Below are positions 27,466 to 36,542 of a stretch of 60,379 nt of DNA, piece by piece. Position numbers and translations under genes: made by a program. This DNA comes from Sedimenticola thiotaurini (lineage in GTDB: Bacteria > Pseudomonadota > Gammaproteobacteria > Chromatiales > Chromatiaceae): positions 1 through 60,379 of the forward strand of contig VMRY01000043.1 in assembly GCA_007713595.1 (NCBI GenBank). Direction: 5' to 3'. Each line of letters begins with the position of its first letter. Position 1 is the stretch's first letter. Below the pieces are notes generated by a model, which was given only the letters and a program-made list of their open reading frames with translations, ran no database searches and was not told where the DNA came from.

Positions 27466-28706
27466 TGGCCAGCCCCGCACTAAAAACCACCCACCCTGGA
27501 TGCGCGCAATCTATTGTCTGTGACGGCAATGAAGCGGCTGCCTGGGCCGTCGCCCTGGCTCGTCCAGACGTTGTGGCTGTCTATCCGATCACCCCACAAT
27601 CATCACTGGTTGAATATGTCTCACAGTTTATTGCCGATGGAAAAATCCAGGCGGAGCTGATGAATGTGGAAGGCGAGCACAGTGTGCTCTCCGCCCTGCA
27701 TGGTGCCGCACTGGCCGGCGGGCGTACCTATACCGCTACCTGCGGTCCCGGCCTCGCCTTCATGTTTGAACCCTACTGGCGAACACCTGGCATGCGACTA
27801 CCGATTGTTGCCTCACTGGTTACCCGTGACGGCATCACCCCACAGTGTGTCTGGGGCGGTCAGCAGGACGCCATGACCATGAAGGAGACCGGCTGGATTC
27901 AGATCTATTGCGAGACCGTACAAGAGGTACTGGATACCACCATCATGGCCTACCGAATTGCGGAACACCACGATGTGATGCTGCCGGTCAATATCTGTCA
28001 CGATGGTAACTACCTCTCTTACGGTGTCACTCAGGTGGATGTCCCGGAACAGCAGGCGGTCGACGATTATCTCGGTGAAAAAAATATCAACTGGCATGTG
28101 GCGCTTGATCCATTGCGACCCATGGCGGTTGATCCACTAACCGGCGGTTCCGGTGGCACTGGACCGAGTAAATTTGTCGCCTACCGGAAAGGACTTTGTG
28201 AAGGCATGCAAAATTCCCTTCGGGTAATCGAAGAGGCGCATCGCGAGTGGGGTGAGATCTTCGGCCGTGACTATGCACCCCTGGTTGAAGAGTACCGCCT
28301 GGATGATGCGGACTACGCCCTGATCACCATTGGCTCGATGACCGGTGCTGCCAAGGATGCCATTGATACCGCCCGCGAACGCGGTGAGAAAGTAGGACTG
28401 ATCAAGATAAAGACCTTCCGGCCCTTCCCGATAGAGGCGATGACGCGCGCCCTATCAAAAGTACAGGCTGTTGGTGTTGTTGATCGTTCTGTTCACTACG
28501 GCTGGAACTGTGGGCCGCTCTATCAGGAGGTAATGAGCTGCCTCTATCGAACCGGAAAACAGATCACCGCCAGACCCTTTATCGGCGGACTCGCCGGTGC
28601 TGATCTGACCGAATCACACTTTGCCAAGGCGATTCAGGCCACCGCCACCATGTGGGCCGATGAGACAGCCATCGATAGCCCGATCTGGCTTAATGAGAAT
28701 GACTGA
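27465..28706 (+). CDS. padG: Phenylglyoxylate dehydrogenase alpha subunit
   Basis: A 413-residue POR alpha-type subunit. Family motifs are YPITPQSSLVEYVSQFIADG (residues 40-59), EGEHSVLSALHGAALAG and TCGPGLAFMFEPYW; the C-terminal part holds GSMTGAAKDAIDTARERG. It pairs with the beta subunit PadI for the thiamine diphosphate chemistry. ATG at 27465 is preceded by GAGGAGG; the frame is open upstream but overlaps padF. Confidence 0.92.
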   Translation: MASPALKTTHPGCAQSIVCDGNEAAAWAVALARPDVVAVYPITPQSSLVEYVSQFIADGKIQAELMNVEGEHSVLSALHGAALAGGRTYTATCGPGLAFMFEPYWRTPGMRLPIVASLVTRDGITPQCVWGGQQDAMTMKETGWIQIYCETVQEVLDTTIMAYRIAEHHDVMLPVNICHDGNYLSYGVTQVDVPEQQAVDDYLGEKNINWHVALDPLRPMAVDPLTGGSGGTGPSKFVAYRKGLCEGMQNSLRVIEEAHREWGEIFGRDYAPLVEEYRLDDADYALITIGSMTGAAKDAIDTARERGEKVGLIKIKTFRPFPIEAMTRALSKVQAVGVVDRSVHYGWNCGPLYQEVMSCLYRTGKQITARPFIGGLAGADLTESHFAKAIQATATMWADETAIDSPIWLNEND

Positions 28707-28716
28707 GGAACGCCTG

Positions 28717-29970
28717 ATGAACCAGACACATTATCTCATCGCCGGCGCCAGCCATGCTGGACTGGAAGCAGTACACAGGATTCGCCTGGTGGATGAGACA
28801 TCATCAATCACTGTCGTCACCCGTGACGCACAACTCCCCTACTCGCCAACCATTCTGCCCTATGTAGTTTCCGGGCAAAGCGAGCCAAATCGAGTGGTGC
28901 TTCGTAATGCCGATTATTTCAAATCGCAAGACGTTAACCTGATCACCGGTAACGAACTGATCGCGATTAATGAAGCAGACCAAAAGGTCACACTGAAATC
29001 CGGGGAAGAGTGGCACTACGAGAAACTGCTGCTGGCCACGGGTGCCGATCCAATCATTCCACCCATACCAGGACTAGCTGAAACACCATTTCATGTCCTG
29101 CGTACCATGCAGGATGCGGTTAACCTGCGCACCCATGCCGGAAATGCCAAAACCGCCATTGTACTGGGTGCCGGCCTGATCGGTATGCACGGTGCGGAGA
29201 ACCTGCGTCACGCCGGACTGGATGTGACGATTGTTGAGATGTGCGATCAGGTACTGCCTGGCTATTTCGATACTCAGGCCGCTTCCGTTATCCAGAGCGC
29301 ATTCAACAGCAATGGCATTCACATGTTAATGGGCAGTGGCGTGATCAAGGTTGAGAGCCTGGATAGCGGTTGTCAGGCCACTCTTGAGAATGGCCAGACC
29401 GTGCAAGCTGATCTACTGTTGGTGGCAACCGGCGTAAAACCAAAACTGGACTATCTGAGCGGCACATCAATTCAGACCGACCAGGGCATACTGGTAGATC
29501 GCACCATGCGCACGGATGCCATCAATATCTGGGCCGCCGGTGACGTCGCCCAAGCCGCTGATTTCTACAAGGATGAACAGGTGATGATGGGCATTCTGCC
29601 CAATGCGGTTACCCAGGGTGCTATCGCTGCCATGGATATGACAGAGGATGAAGCGCTGCAACCCTACAGTGGCGGTGTACCCATCAATACCTATACCTTC
29701 TTTGGACAGCAGGCGATCTCCGTTGGCCAGTCTGTGGCGGGTGAACAGATCGAAACCCTGAGCCGGGTCGATGACGCAAATCAGCGCTATCTGAAGATCC
29801 TTCTAAAAGACAATCAACTGCAGGGTATCTCCAGCATTAACGAGGAGATGGATGCCGGCATCATGTGGCAACTGATCCTGCGCAAGATTGATCTTACACC
29901 AGTAAAAGACGCCTTTATCGCTCAGCCGCTAGAGACTGGCCGCGCCCTCATGTCCAGCACCTGGCGATAA
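28717..29970 (+). CDS. padH: Phenylglyoxylate dehydrogenase epsilon (FAD/NADH) subunit
   Basis: A 417-residue FAD-dependent pyridine nucleotide-disulfide oxidoreductase-like subunit. It shows an N-terminal FAD fold (LIAGASHAGLEAVHRIRLVD), LLLATGADPIIP, the NAD-binding loop VLGAGLIGMHGAENLRHAG and the second FAD motif WAAGDVAQAADFY. It takes electrons from the core enzyme and reduces NAD. ATG at 28717 (TGAGGAACGCCTG upstream) fits both the ribosome site and the fold; ten bases separate it from padG. Confidence 0.92.
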   Translation: MNQTHYLIAGASHAGLEAVHRIRLVDETSSITVVTRDAQLPYSPTILPYVVSGQSEPNRVVLRNADYFKSQDVNLITGNELIAINEADQKVTLKSGEEWHYEKLLLATGADPIIPPIPGLAETPFHVLRTMQDAVNLRTHAGNAKTAIVLGAGLIGMHGAENLRHAGLDVTIVEMCDQVLPGYFDTQAASVIQSAFNSNGIHMLMGSGVIKVESLDSGCQATLENGQTVQADLLLVATGVKPKLDYLSGTSIQTDQGILVDRTMRTDAINIWAAGDVAQAADFYKDEQVMMGILPNAVTQGAIAAMDMTEDEALQPYSGGVPINTYTFFGQQAISVGQSVAGEQIETLSRVDDANQRYLKILLKDNQLQGISSINEEMDAGIMWQLILRKIDLTPVKDAFIAQPLETGRALMSSTWR

Positions 29971-29985
29971 CGGGAGAACAGATTA

Positions 29986-31317
29986 ATGACTGCCTATAAT
30001 ACGATCGCCTTTGATCCATCACGCTGTGAAAGCTGCAACGACTGTGACGCCTGCATCACGGCCTGTTCACAAATCAAGTCCGGCACAGATGATCCACTGC
30101 ATTCACGTATCAAGATAGTTGCCGGACTAAACGGCAACCTTCCCGAACTGGCACTCTGTCGTCAGTGTGGTGACCCGGAATGTACCAAGAGCTGCCCCTC
30201 AACGGCACTGACCAAGAACGAACAGACGGGCATTATCGACTGGGACAAGAGTCTCTGTATCGACTGCCTGCTCTGTACCGTCGGTTGTACCTATGGCGGC
30301 ATCACCTACAACATGACACTGAAGCACGTTGCCAAGTGTGATATGTGTGATGGCGACCCGGCCTGTGTCAAGGCCTGCCCCACTGGCGCGCTGACTTACA
30401 TCACCTCTGCCAGCATTTTCAATGAACAGCATGAGCGGGAAGACCTGTTCGTTCCCGGTCTCTCTGCATGCCAGGGTTGCAACTCGGAAATGATCATGCG
30501 CCACTCACTGCGTAAGGTGGGACCGGATACCGTACTGGCCACACCGCCTGGTTGTATCCCCGGCATGGGCTCGGTTGGTTTCAATGGTACAACGGGCACC
30601 AAGGTTCCCGTGTTCCATCCACTGCTGACCAACACAGCATCAATGCTGGCTGGATTGAAAAAACAGTACAACCGTATGGGCCGCAAAGTGACGGCAATGG
30701 CGCTCGCCGGTGATGGTGGTGCAGGCGATGTCGGCTTCCAGTCACTCTCCGGTGCCGCTGAACGCAACGAGCAGATGCTGTTTATCGTGGTCGACAACGA
30801 AGGCTACATGAACACCGGCATGCAGGCATCTGGCAGTACCTCGTACGGTTCCTGGACGACCACCACACCGGTCGGAACAGAGATGAAGGGTAAGCGTACC
30901 AACCAGAAAAATCTCGCCATGATCATGATGAACCATAACTGCGAGTATGTGGCGACAGCCTCCACCGCCTTTGTTGAAGATTACTATGAGAAGCTCGACA
31001 AGGCACTGGAAGCGTCAGAGCGTGGTTTTGCCTATCTGCATATCTACTCGCCCTGCCCAACCGGCTGGCGCTTCCCCTCATCACAAACGATTGAGGTGTG
31101 TCGCAAGGGCGTGGAGACAAACTTTGCTCCCTTATGGGAGTACGAGCGAGGCGGTGAACTGCGCTTCACTCATTCGATCGATAATCCACTACCGGTAGAG
31201 GCCTATCTGAATCTCAGTGGCAAATACCGTCATGTCAATGAACAGCAGCTGGAACATATCCAGCAAGAGGTAAACGATCGGGTAAAAATCCTGAAACGAT
31301 TTGCCGGAATGCATTAA
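29986..31317 (+). CDS. padI: Phenylglyoxylate dehydrogenase beta subunit, ferredoxin-TPP fusion
   Basis: A 443-residue two-part subunit. Residues 10-135 hold four Cys groups (CESCNDCDACITAC, CRQCGDPECTKSCP, CIDCLLCTVGC, CDMCDGDPACVKACP) like a polyferredoxin; the rest is the POR/KOR beta domain with CQGCNSEMIMRHSL, PPGCIPGMG, the TPP motif GDGGAGDVGFQSLSGAAERN and VVDNEGYMNTG. The polyferredoxin would carry electrons from the TPP site to PadF/PadH. ATG with GGGAG upstream, 15 bases after padH. Confidence 0.92.
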   Translation: MTAYNTIAFDPSRCESCNDCDACITACSQIKSGTDDPLHSRIKIVAGLNGNLPELALCRQCGDPECTKSCPSTALTKNEQTGIIDWDKSLCIDCLLCTVGCTYGGITYNMTLKHVAKCDMCDGDPACVKACPTGALTYITSASIFNEQHEREDLFVPGLSACQGCNSEMIMRHSLRKVGPDTVLATPPGCIPGMGSVGFNGTTGTKVPVFHPLLTNTASMLAGLKKQYNRMGRKVTAMALAGDGGAGDVGFQSLSGAAERNEQMLFIVVDNEGYMNTGMQASGSTSYGSWTTTTPVGTEMKGKRTNQKNLAMIMMNHNCEYVATASTAFVEDYYEKLDKALEASERGFAYLHIYSPCPTGWRFPSSQTIEVCRKGVETNFAPLWEYERGGELRFTHSIDNPLPVEAYLNLSGKYRHVNEQQLEHIQQEVNDRVKILKRFAGMH

Positions 31318-31341
31318 AAAAACCAGGAGGAGTGTGACACC

Positions 31342-32652
31342 ATGTCTAATACAGGTGCCGATAATTACTATTTTGACGCTGAAGCGGAGTGCATGCCCCG
31401 CGGGCAACTGTTGCAACTGCAACTACAACGACTGAAGAAAATCCTTCAGCATGCTTATGAAAATGTTCCACACTACCGTGAGGCATTTGATAAACAGGGT
31501 GTAAAACCGGAGCAGCTCGAGTCACTGGAAGATCTGGCGAAGTTCCCCTTCACAATCAAGAACGATCTGCGGGATGCCTATCCCTTTAACATGTTCGCCG
31601 TGCCACGGGAGCAGATCTCACGCCTGCACGCCTCTTCTGGCACCACCGGCAAACCGACTGTGGTTGGCTATACTGATGGTGATATCAACAACTGGGCCAA
31701 TCTGATGGCACGCAGTATCTCCTGTGCCGGCGCCCGCCCTGGTGACATCGTGCACAACGCCTATGGCTATGGTCTGTTTACCGGTGGACTGGGTGCCCAT
31801 TACGGCGCCGAGCGACTGAAGTGCACCGTCACCCCTATGTCAGGCGGGAATACTGAAAAGCAGATTGCAGTGATGAGCGACTTTGGCTCCCACGTACTGC
31901 TCTCCACCCCCTCCTACGCCCTCAATATTGCCGAAGTGGCCAGGAGTGAAGGCGTGGATCTGGCGGCCGGACCACTGCGCGTCGGCATATTCGGTGCCGA
32001 GCCCTGGAGCGACGAGATTCGTGGCGAGCTGGAGAAACAGCTTGGCGTGAAGGCGATGGATATCTATGGCCTGTCCGAGATTATGGGTCCGGGCGTGGCC
32101 TGCGAATGCACCAAGCAGAACGGCCTGCACGGCTGGGAAGATCACTTCCTGTTCGAGATCGTCGATCCCGATACCCTGGAGCCGCTACCCTATGGCGAGG
32201 TGGGCGAACTGGTGATCACCACCCTGACCAAGGAGGCGCTGCCGATCATTCGCTACCGCACTCACGACATCACCAAACTGACAGACGAGACCTGCAGCTG
32301 CGGCCGCTCCCATGTGCGCATCCTGCGCGTAACCGGTCGTAACGATGACATGATGATTATTCGTGGTGTCAATGTTTATCCCTCACAGATTGAGTCTGTT
32401 CTGGTCAGCATTGAAGGCGTTGCCCCCCATTATCAGTTAGTGATCAAACGTGAAGGTGTGCTGGATACACTGACCGTTGATATTGAAGCGGAGCCCGAGT
32501 TCACTGGCGATCGCAATGCCCTGGGAGCAGAAGTAAAGCACCACATCAAGTCACTGATCGGTGTCACCTGTACAGTCAATGTCCTGGGTACCGGTGAAAT
32601 ACCCCGCTCACAAGGCAAGGCGGTTCGGGTCAAAGATCTGCGGAAAAAATAA
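31342..32652 (+). CDS. padJ: Phenylacetate-CoA ligase
   Basis: A 436-residue AMP-forming aryl-CoA ligase of the PaaK family. Motifs: the phosphate loop SSGTTGKPTVVGYT, YGLSEIMGPGV, YRTHDITKL, the RNDDMMIIRGVNVYP hinge and the catalytic Lys region SQGKAVRVKDL at the C terminus. It activates phenylacetate for PadBCD. AGGAGGAG precedes the ATG, 24 bases after padI. In an anaerobic operon PadJ is the correct assignment; the aerobic PaaK paralogue cannot be told apart by sequence alone. Confidence 0.93.
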   Translation: MSNTGADNYYFDAEAECMPRGQLLQLQLQRLKKILQHAYENVPHYREAFDKQGVKPEQLESLEDLAKFPFTIKNDLRDAYPFNMFAVPREQISRLHASSGTTGKPTVVGYTDGDINNWANLMARSISCAGARPGDIVHNAYGYGLFTGGLGAHYGAERLKCTVTPMSGGNTEKQIAVMSDFGSHVLLSTPSYALNIAEVARSEGVDLAAGPLRVGIFGAEPWSDEIRGELEKQLGVKAMDIYGLSEIMGPGVACECTKQNGLHGWEDHFLFEIVDPDTLEPLPYGEVGELVITTLTKEALPIIRYRTHDITKLTDETCSCGRSHVRILRVTGRNDDMMIIRGVNVYPSQIESVLVSIEGVAPHYQLVIKREGVLDTLTVDIEAEPEFTGDRNALGAEVKHHIKSLIGVTCTVNVLGTGEIPRSQGKAVRVKDLRKK

Positions 32653-32662
32653 GGAGTCGATT

Positions 32663-32869
32663 GTGAGCTTTTGCCAAGATTGTAACCACTGGCGCTTTGA
32701 ACAGAATGCCGCGTTGCGTAATGAACATGAGCAGGATGGTTTCGGCATCTGTGAACTGTTCGATCAGATGCGTGCCAATCCGCTGCGGGCAATTGTCCGC
32801 GCAGATGATGAATTTGCCACCATCCAGATGCGTGGTGAATTTGGTTGCAATCTGTTTGAGGCAAAATAG
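32663..32869 (+). CDS. 68-aa protein with four cysteines
   Basis: A small protein starting at GTG with AAGGAG eight bases upstream, ten bases after padJ, so it belongs to the pad operon. C4 and C7 form a CQDC pair followed by HW; C30 and C62 stand alone, so a four-Cys metal site (zinc or iron-sulfur) is possible. The charged middle (RNEHEQDGFGICELFDQMR) looks helical. I do not recognise the family. Its place between the ligase and the AOR suggests a role with one of these enzymes, without further evidence. Confidence 0.7.
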   Translation: MSFCQDCNHWRFEQNAALRNEHEQDGFGICELFDQMRANPLRAIVRADDEFATIQMRGEFGCNLFEAK

Positions 32870-32887
32870 TTCGCCACTAGCGTACGA

Positions 32888-32921
32888 GGTCGGAGTCGAG
32901 TTTGTAAATTTGACTCCGACC
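32888..32921. repeat. GGTCGGAGTC hairpin
   Basis: GGTCGGAGTC and GACTCCGACC make a perfect 10-bp stem with a 14-base AT-rich loop, between the 68-aa gene and the AOR gene. Related hairpins lie at 39895-39928 and 43670-43705. The loop and stem fit the common GTCxGAGTCxAATTTGACTCxGACC extragenic repeat; here it could attenuate read-through into the AOR gene. Confidence 0.75.
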
Positions 32922-33003
32922 CCTGATGAATGCCTTGGCGGGTCGCATGGAACAAACGAGCTACAAGGCTTCCGGCAACGGCAGTACATTTAGAGGAATG
33001 GCT

Positions 33004-35328
33004 ATGAATACCCAAGATCGCGTCAATGCACTGCTCCAACGTATGCATGACACACCACAGTATCCTACTCAGGGCGCGGTCCTGTTTGTCAATCTTACCG
33101 ATCGCACACATCAGAAGGCCTACCTGCCGAAAGAGGTGCTTACCACCTTCCTCAGCGGCCGTGGCGCCAACATGTACCTGCTCTACAATCTGCTCGCTAC
33201 CGAGAAGATGGAGGCACTGGATACAGAGGTACCGCTGATCTTTGGTAATGGCGTGTTTACCGGCTACATGGCCTCTGCCACCCGTGGTAATGTGACCAGC
33301 CTGTCGCCCGAGAGTGATGCCATTCTCGACAGTAATGCGGGCGATTATTTTCCTGCCTTCATGAAACATCACGGTTATGAGCATATTGTCCTGTACGGAC
33401 GCAATCCACAATGGACCCTGCTCAAGATCGCCTTTGATGAGATCAAATTCCTTGATGCCTCGCCCTATCTCGGCCTCAACAATCTGGACGTCACAGAAGC
33501 GATTGAGCGTGACTTTGAACGCACCGAACGCAAGGACATGGCACTGGCACGCATTACCAGCGCAGGAGAAAACCTCGCCCTCAGCGCCGGTATCATGGGT
33601 GGCATCAAGGCGATCTGGGCACGGGGTGGCGCCGGCGCCAAGATGGGTTCACTCGGGCTGAAGGCGATCATGATAGATGGCGCACCCGGCAGGGTTGTTA
33701 CCAGCAAAGAGTTTAAACTGGGCAATAAAGAGATCAGTAACAAGGTCATCAGCACCAGTGTTATACGTAATGCATTAAAGACTGTCGGCACGCCGTTCCT
33801 CTATAAACCAAGTCGCATCCTCGGTGCCATTGGCACCAAAAATAATCAGGAGAACACCTGGGTTGAGGATCTTGATGCAGATAACTTCGATGTCTATCGC
33901 ACCGGCATGGATGGCTGCTACAAATGCCCGGTGAAATGTCGCCCCCTGAATGATATGACACCGGGTGCCGAAGGGGGCTTTGGTGCCAATGCCCTGAAAG
34001 GTGTCAAAGGCAATGCCAGTTATGACACGACGCAGGCAGAAGTTCAGCATGAACATAGCGCCAGCTACCAGGGCATCAAGGGTGATGGCATCTTCGATAA
34101 ATATGACAAGGGCGATGGCCCCGAGTATGTCACTGTCGGCAAGTTTGGCCCCAACATTGGTATCACCGCACCGGAACAGGTACTGCGACTTAACAATATT
34201 CTGAACGATCTTGGCTTTGACTCCTCCGGAGCTGGTGGCGCAATTGGCTGGGCCATGGAGTTGTACCAACGCGGCATTATTGATCAGCAGACTACCGGCG
34301 GACTGGATCTCAGCTGGGGCAACTATGACGCCGTTGAAAAGCTACTGTTCATGATGGCCAAGCGGGAAGGATTTGGTGATGTGGTCGCCGACTCTGGCCA
34401 GGCCGTTGCCACCGGCAAATATCCCAGGGAAGCACTTGATTATCGTATGACAGTCAAGGGGCTGTTTCAATCCGACCCCCACGACAGTCGCATCCTTAAG
34501 GCATTTGCCTTGGGACTGGCGGTCGCAACCCGTGGCATGGATCACCTGCGTAATCGGGTGACCCTGGAAATCAACGCCCGTATTAACGATGACGCCGAGT
34601 TCAAGGCCGAACTGTATGGCGGCAAGGTATCTGCCGAGCCCAATGCTTACGGCGGCAAAGAGTTTGCCGTGCGCCGCTGTGAAGACACCTTTGCCGTGGG
34701 CGATTCCGTCGGCATGTGTCGCTTTACTACCAAGCTATTCAACTCACCCTCGCTTACCGGTACAGATGAGTTTTCCACACAACTCAAACTGCTGACCGAG
34801 ATCGACATGAGCAGTGACGATCTGCTCAATGCCGGACGCAATATTATCGCCCTGGAGCGCATGATCAATGCCCACCGGGGACTCACGGCGGCCGATGATA
34901 CGTTACCGAAACGCTGGTTCGAGGAACCCAATACAGCCGGACCCTTTACCGGCGAGAAGATTGATCAAGCAGAATTTGAAGAGCTGAAGCAGCGCTTCTA
35001 TGAGGTCTCTGGTTTTGAACGAGACGGATTGCCGAATAGTGATTGGTGGAATGATCTTTCAGAAGTCATCACTGGCTACCACTTGAAGGTGAATCTGCCA
35101 AAACTGCCTGGCGTATCCCGCAACAGCCTGATTCTGAACCGGCCGGTAAAAGATATTGCAGAACTGCGCCGACAACTTATCACCGCCCTGCCACAAGCCG
35201 CAGAGGCCCTGAACGACAGTGCGCTGGGTATAGCGATCAACGATCATCTACTGGTCGCCACAGAAATGGGGCAGACCCTGAACAGTGGCGACGAGATCAG
35301 TCTCGTGCCAATGCTGGCAGGAGGGTAG
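33004..35328 (+). CDS. Aldehyde:ferredoxin oxidoreductase with C-terminal MoaD domain
   Basis: A 774-residue tungsten/molybdenum aldehyde:ferredoxin oxidoreductase. The AOR part (residues 20-690) has the [4Fe-4S] ligands C305, C308, C312 (CYKCPVKC) and a fourth Cys near 572 (SVGMC), plus GGIKAIWARGGAGAKMGS. Residues about 695-774 form a MoaD/ThiS-like beta-grasp domain: INDHLLVATEMGQTL, SGDEISLVP, ending exactly in GG as a sulfur carrier needs. MoaD-like proteins supply sulfur for molybdopterin. ATG at 33004 is set by AGAGGA seven bases upstream. Phenylacetaldehyde is the likely substrate, by position after padJ and by analogy with the Aromatoleum AOR. No separate AorA/AorC-type subunits are nearby. 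Confidence 0.9.
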   Translation: MNTQDRVNALLQRMHDTPQYPTQGAVLFVNLTDRTHQKAYLPKEVLTTFLSGRGANMYLLYNLLATEKMEALDTEVPLIFGNGVFTGYMASATRGNVTSLSPESDAILDSNAGDYFPAFMKHHGYEHIVLYGRNPQWTLLKIAFDEIKFLDASPYLGLNNLDVTEAIERDFERTERKDMALARITSAGENLALSAGIMGGIKAIWARGGAGAKMGSLGLKAIMIDGAPGRVVTSKEFKLGNKEISNKVISTSVIRNALKTVGTPFLYKPSRILGAIGTKNNQENTWVEDLDADNFDVYRTGMDGCYKCPVKCRPLNDMTPGAEGGFGANALKGVKGNASYDTTQAEVQHEHSASYQGIKGDGIFDKYDKGDGPEYVTVGKFGPNIGITAPEQVLRLNNILNDLGFDSSGAGGAIGWAMELYQRGIIDQQTTGGLDLSWGNYDAVEKLLFMMAKREGFGDVVADSGQAVATGKYPREALDYRMTVKGLFQSDPHDSRILKAFALGLAVATRGMDHLRNRVTLEINARINDDAEFKAELYGGKVSAEPNAYGGKEFAVRRCEDTFAVGDSVGMCRFTTKLFNSPSLTGTDEFSTQLKLLTEIDMSSDDLLNAGRNIIALERMINAHRGLTAADDTLPKRWFEEPNTAGPFTGEKIDQAEFEELKQRFYEVSGFERDGLPNSDWWNDLSEVITGYHLKVNLPKLPGVSRNSLILNRPVKDIAELRRQLITALPQAAEALNDSALGIAINDHLLVATEMGQTLNSGDEISLVPMLAGG

Positions 35329-35418
35329 CAATTATCAGAAAATAGTGTGGAAAAGGTACAAATATCAGTATCATGTTACTATCGGACGGAAGAGGACACC
35401 AAGTAGGATTGTGAGCAC

Positions 35419-36312
35419 ATGACTGAGACCATTAACGCCACTATCGGCGGCGAGATGACCATTGAGCAACTGACCGAAGAGGTCGGCTCACGGGTTCGTT
35501 CGGTCCGGTCACGGCGCGGCCTGACGCGGAAAAACCTCGCTTTTCACTCGGATGTCTCAGAGCGTTACCTGGCCCAACTGGAGCGTGGCACCGCCAATGT
35601 CTCACTGGCCCTGCTGTCGCGGATCGCCAAGGCACTCGGGGTACGCATTGGCTCCCTGCTGCCGGAACAGGAAGAGAGTTGTATCAAGTATCCCCCACTG
35701 GGCGAGTTGATCGAGACCTTTCCCGCAGAGACCCAGGAGAAGGCCTATCAGCTACTTCGTGGCGCCTTCTCACAAGGTCAGGGGGCTTACCGGGGTGTGG
35801 CGCTGATTGGTCTGCGGGGTGGCGGTAAAAGCACCCTGGGCGAACAGCTGGCCAAGCACTTCCAGGTGCCATTTATTCGCATGCAGAATGTAATTGCGCA
35901 ACTGGCCGGCATGGATATGGGCGAGCTGATCTCACTCACCGGACAGGGTAACTACCGGCGACTGGAACTTCAGGCACTGCAACGGACCATCACTGACTAC
36001 CGCCATGTGGTGATTGAGACCGGCGGTAGCCTGATCTCAGAAGCAGAGACCTATCGCATCCTGCGGGAGCACTTCTTTACCGTCTGGGTACGCGCACTGC
36101 CGGAAGATCACATGAACCGTGTCATTGAGCAAGGTGACATGCGACCCATGGCAGGTAACCAGCAGGCGATGGATGACCTGAAACTGATACTGACTGAACG
36201 TGAGACCGATTATCGACTGGCTGATTATCAGATAATGACATCAGGCCAGACCATTGAGCAGAGTCTTGAGACCCTGATCAAACAGTGCGCGCCCTACTTG
36301 CAGGGAAGTTAA
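35419..36312 (+). CDS. BzdR/BoxR-type regulator, HTH plus shikimate-kinase-like domain
   Basis: A 297-residue regulator of the BzdR family. Residues 18-72 are an XRE-type helix-turn-helix (RRGLTRKNLAFHSDVSERYL, then LLSRIAKALGV). Residues about 125-290 resemble shikimate kinase with a P-loop GLRGGGKSTLGEQL. In Azoarcus CIB, BzdR represses the benzoate operon until benzoyl-CoA binds the kinase-like domain; BoxR does so for the aerobic box route. Its place between the AOR and the lower-pathway genes makes it the candidate controller of the bcr, kor and pad promoters. Which promoters it binds is not shown by the sequence. Confidence 0.9.
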   Translation: MTETINATIGGEMTIEQLTEEVGSRVRSVRSRRGLTRKNLAFHSDVSERYLAQLERGTANVSLALLSRIAKALGVRIGSLLPEQEESCIKYPPLGELIETFPAETQEKAYQLLRGAFSQGQGAYRGVALIGLRGGGKSTLGEQLAKHFQVPFIRMQNVIAQLAGMDMGELISLTGQGNYRRLELQALQRTITDYRHVVIETGGSLISEAETYRILREHFFTVWVRALPEDHMNRVIEQGDMRPMAGNQQAMDDLKLILTERETDYRLADYQIMTSGQTIEQSLETLIKQCAPYLQGS

Positions 36313-36408
36313 ACAGCACTGAACCGATAACGCCTCATCCGCCTGACCAAAGCTTCAAGGCATAGTCAGGCATCACCTTTCCCCACGCTCTTATCTGAAT
36401 ACGGCACG

Positions 36409-36438
36409 TGCATAGGCCGCTGTCTGCATGCGCCTGCA
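36409..36438. promoter_or_regulatory. TGCA cluster, possible BzdR-type operator
   Basis: Three TGCA tetramers start at 36409, 36425 and 36435, in the 230-base gap between the regulator and the thiolase gene. BzdR of Azoarcus binds operators built from repeated TGCA. Four-base sites are common by chance, so this is only a candidate. Confidence 0.35.
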
Positions 36439-36542
36439 ATCCGTGTCCTCCAATTAAATACTCGTCCCTGCCCATGCTGACCATCAGCCCAGGCAGAGTG
36501 AAACGCTCAATTACTGTTTAACTAAAAGCAAGGATCTGAACC

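Noticed and set aside
32926-33003. Longer AOR start with 26 extra residues
   Set aside because: The extra part follows the hairpin at 32888-32921, does not fit the family, and the ribosome site AGAGGA fits the ATG at 33004.
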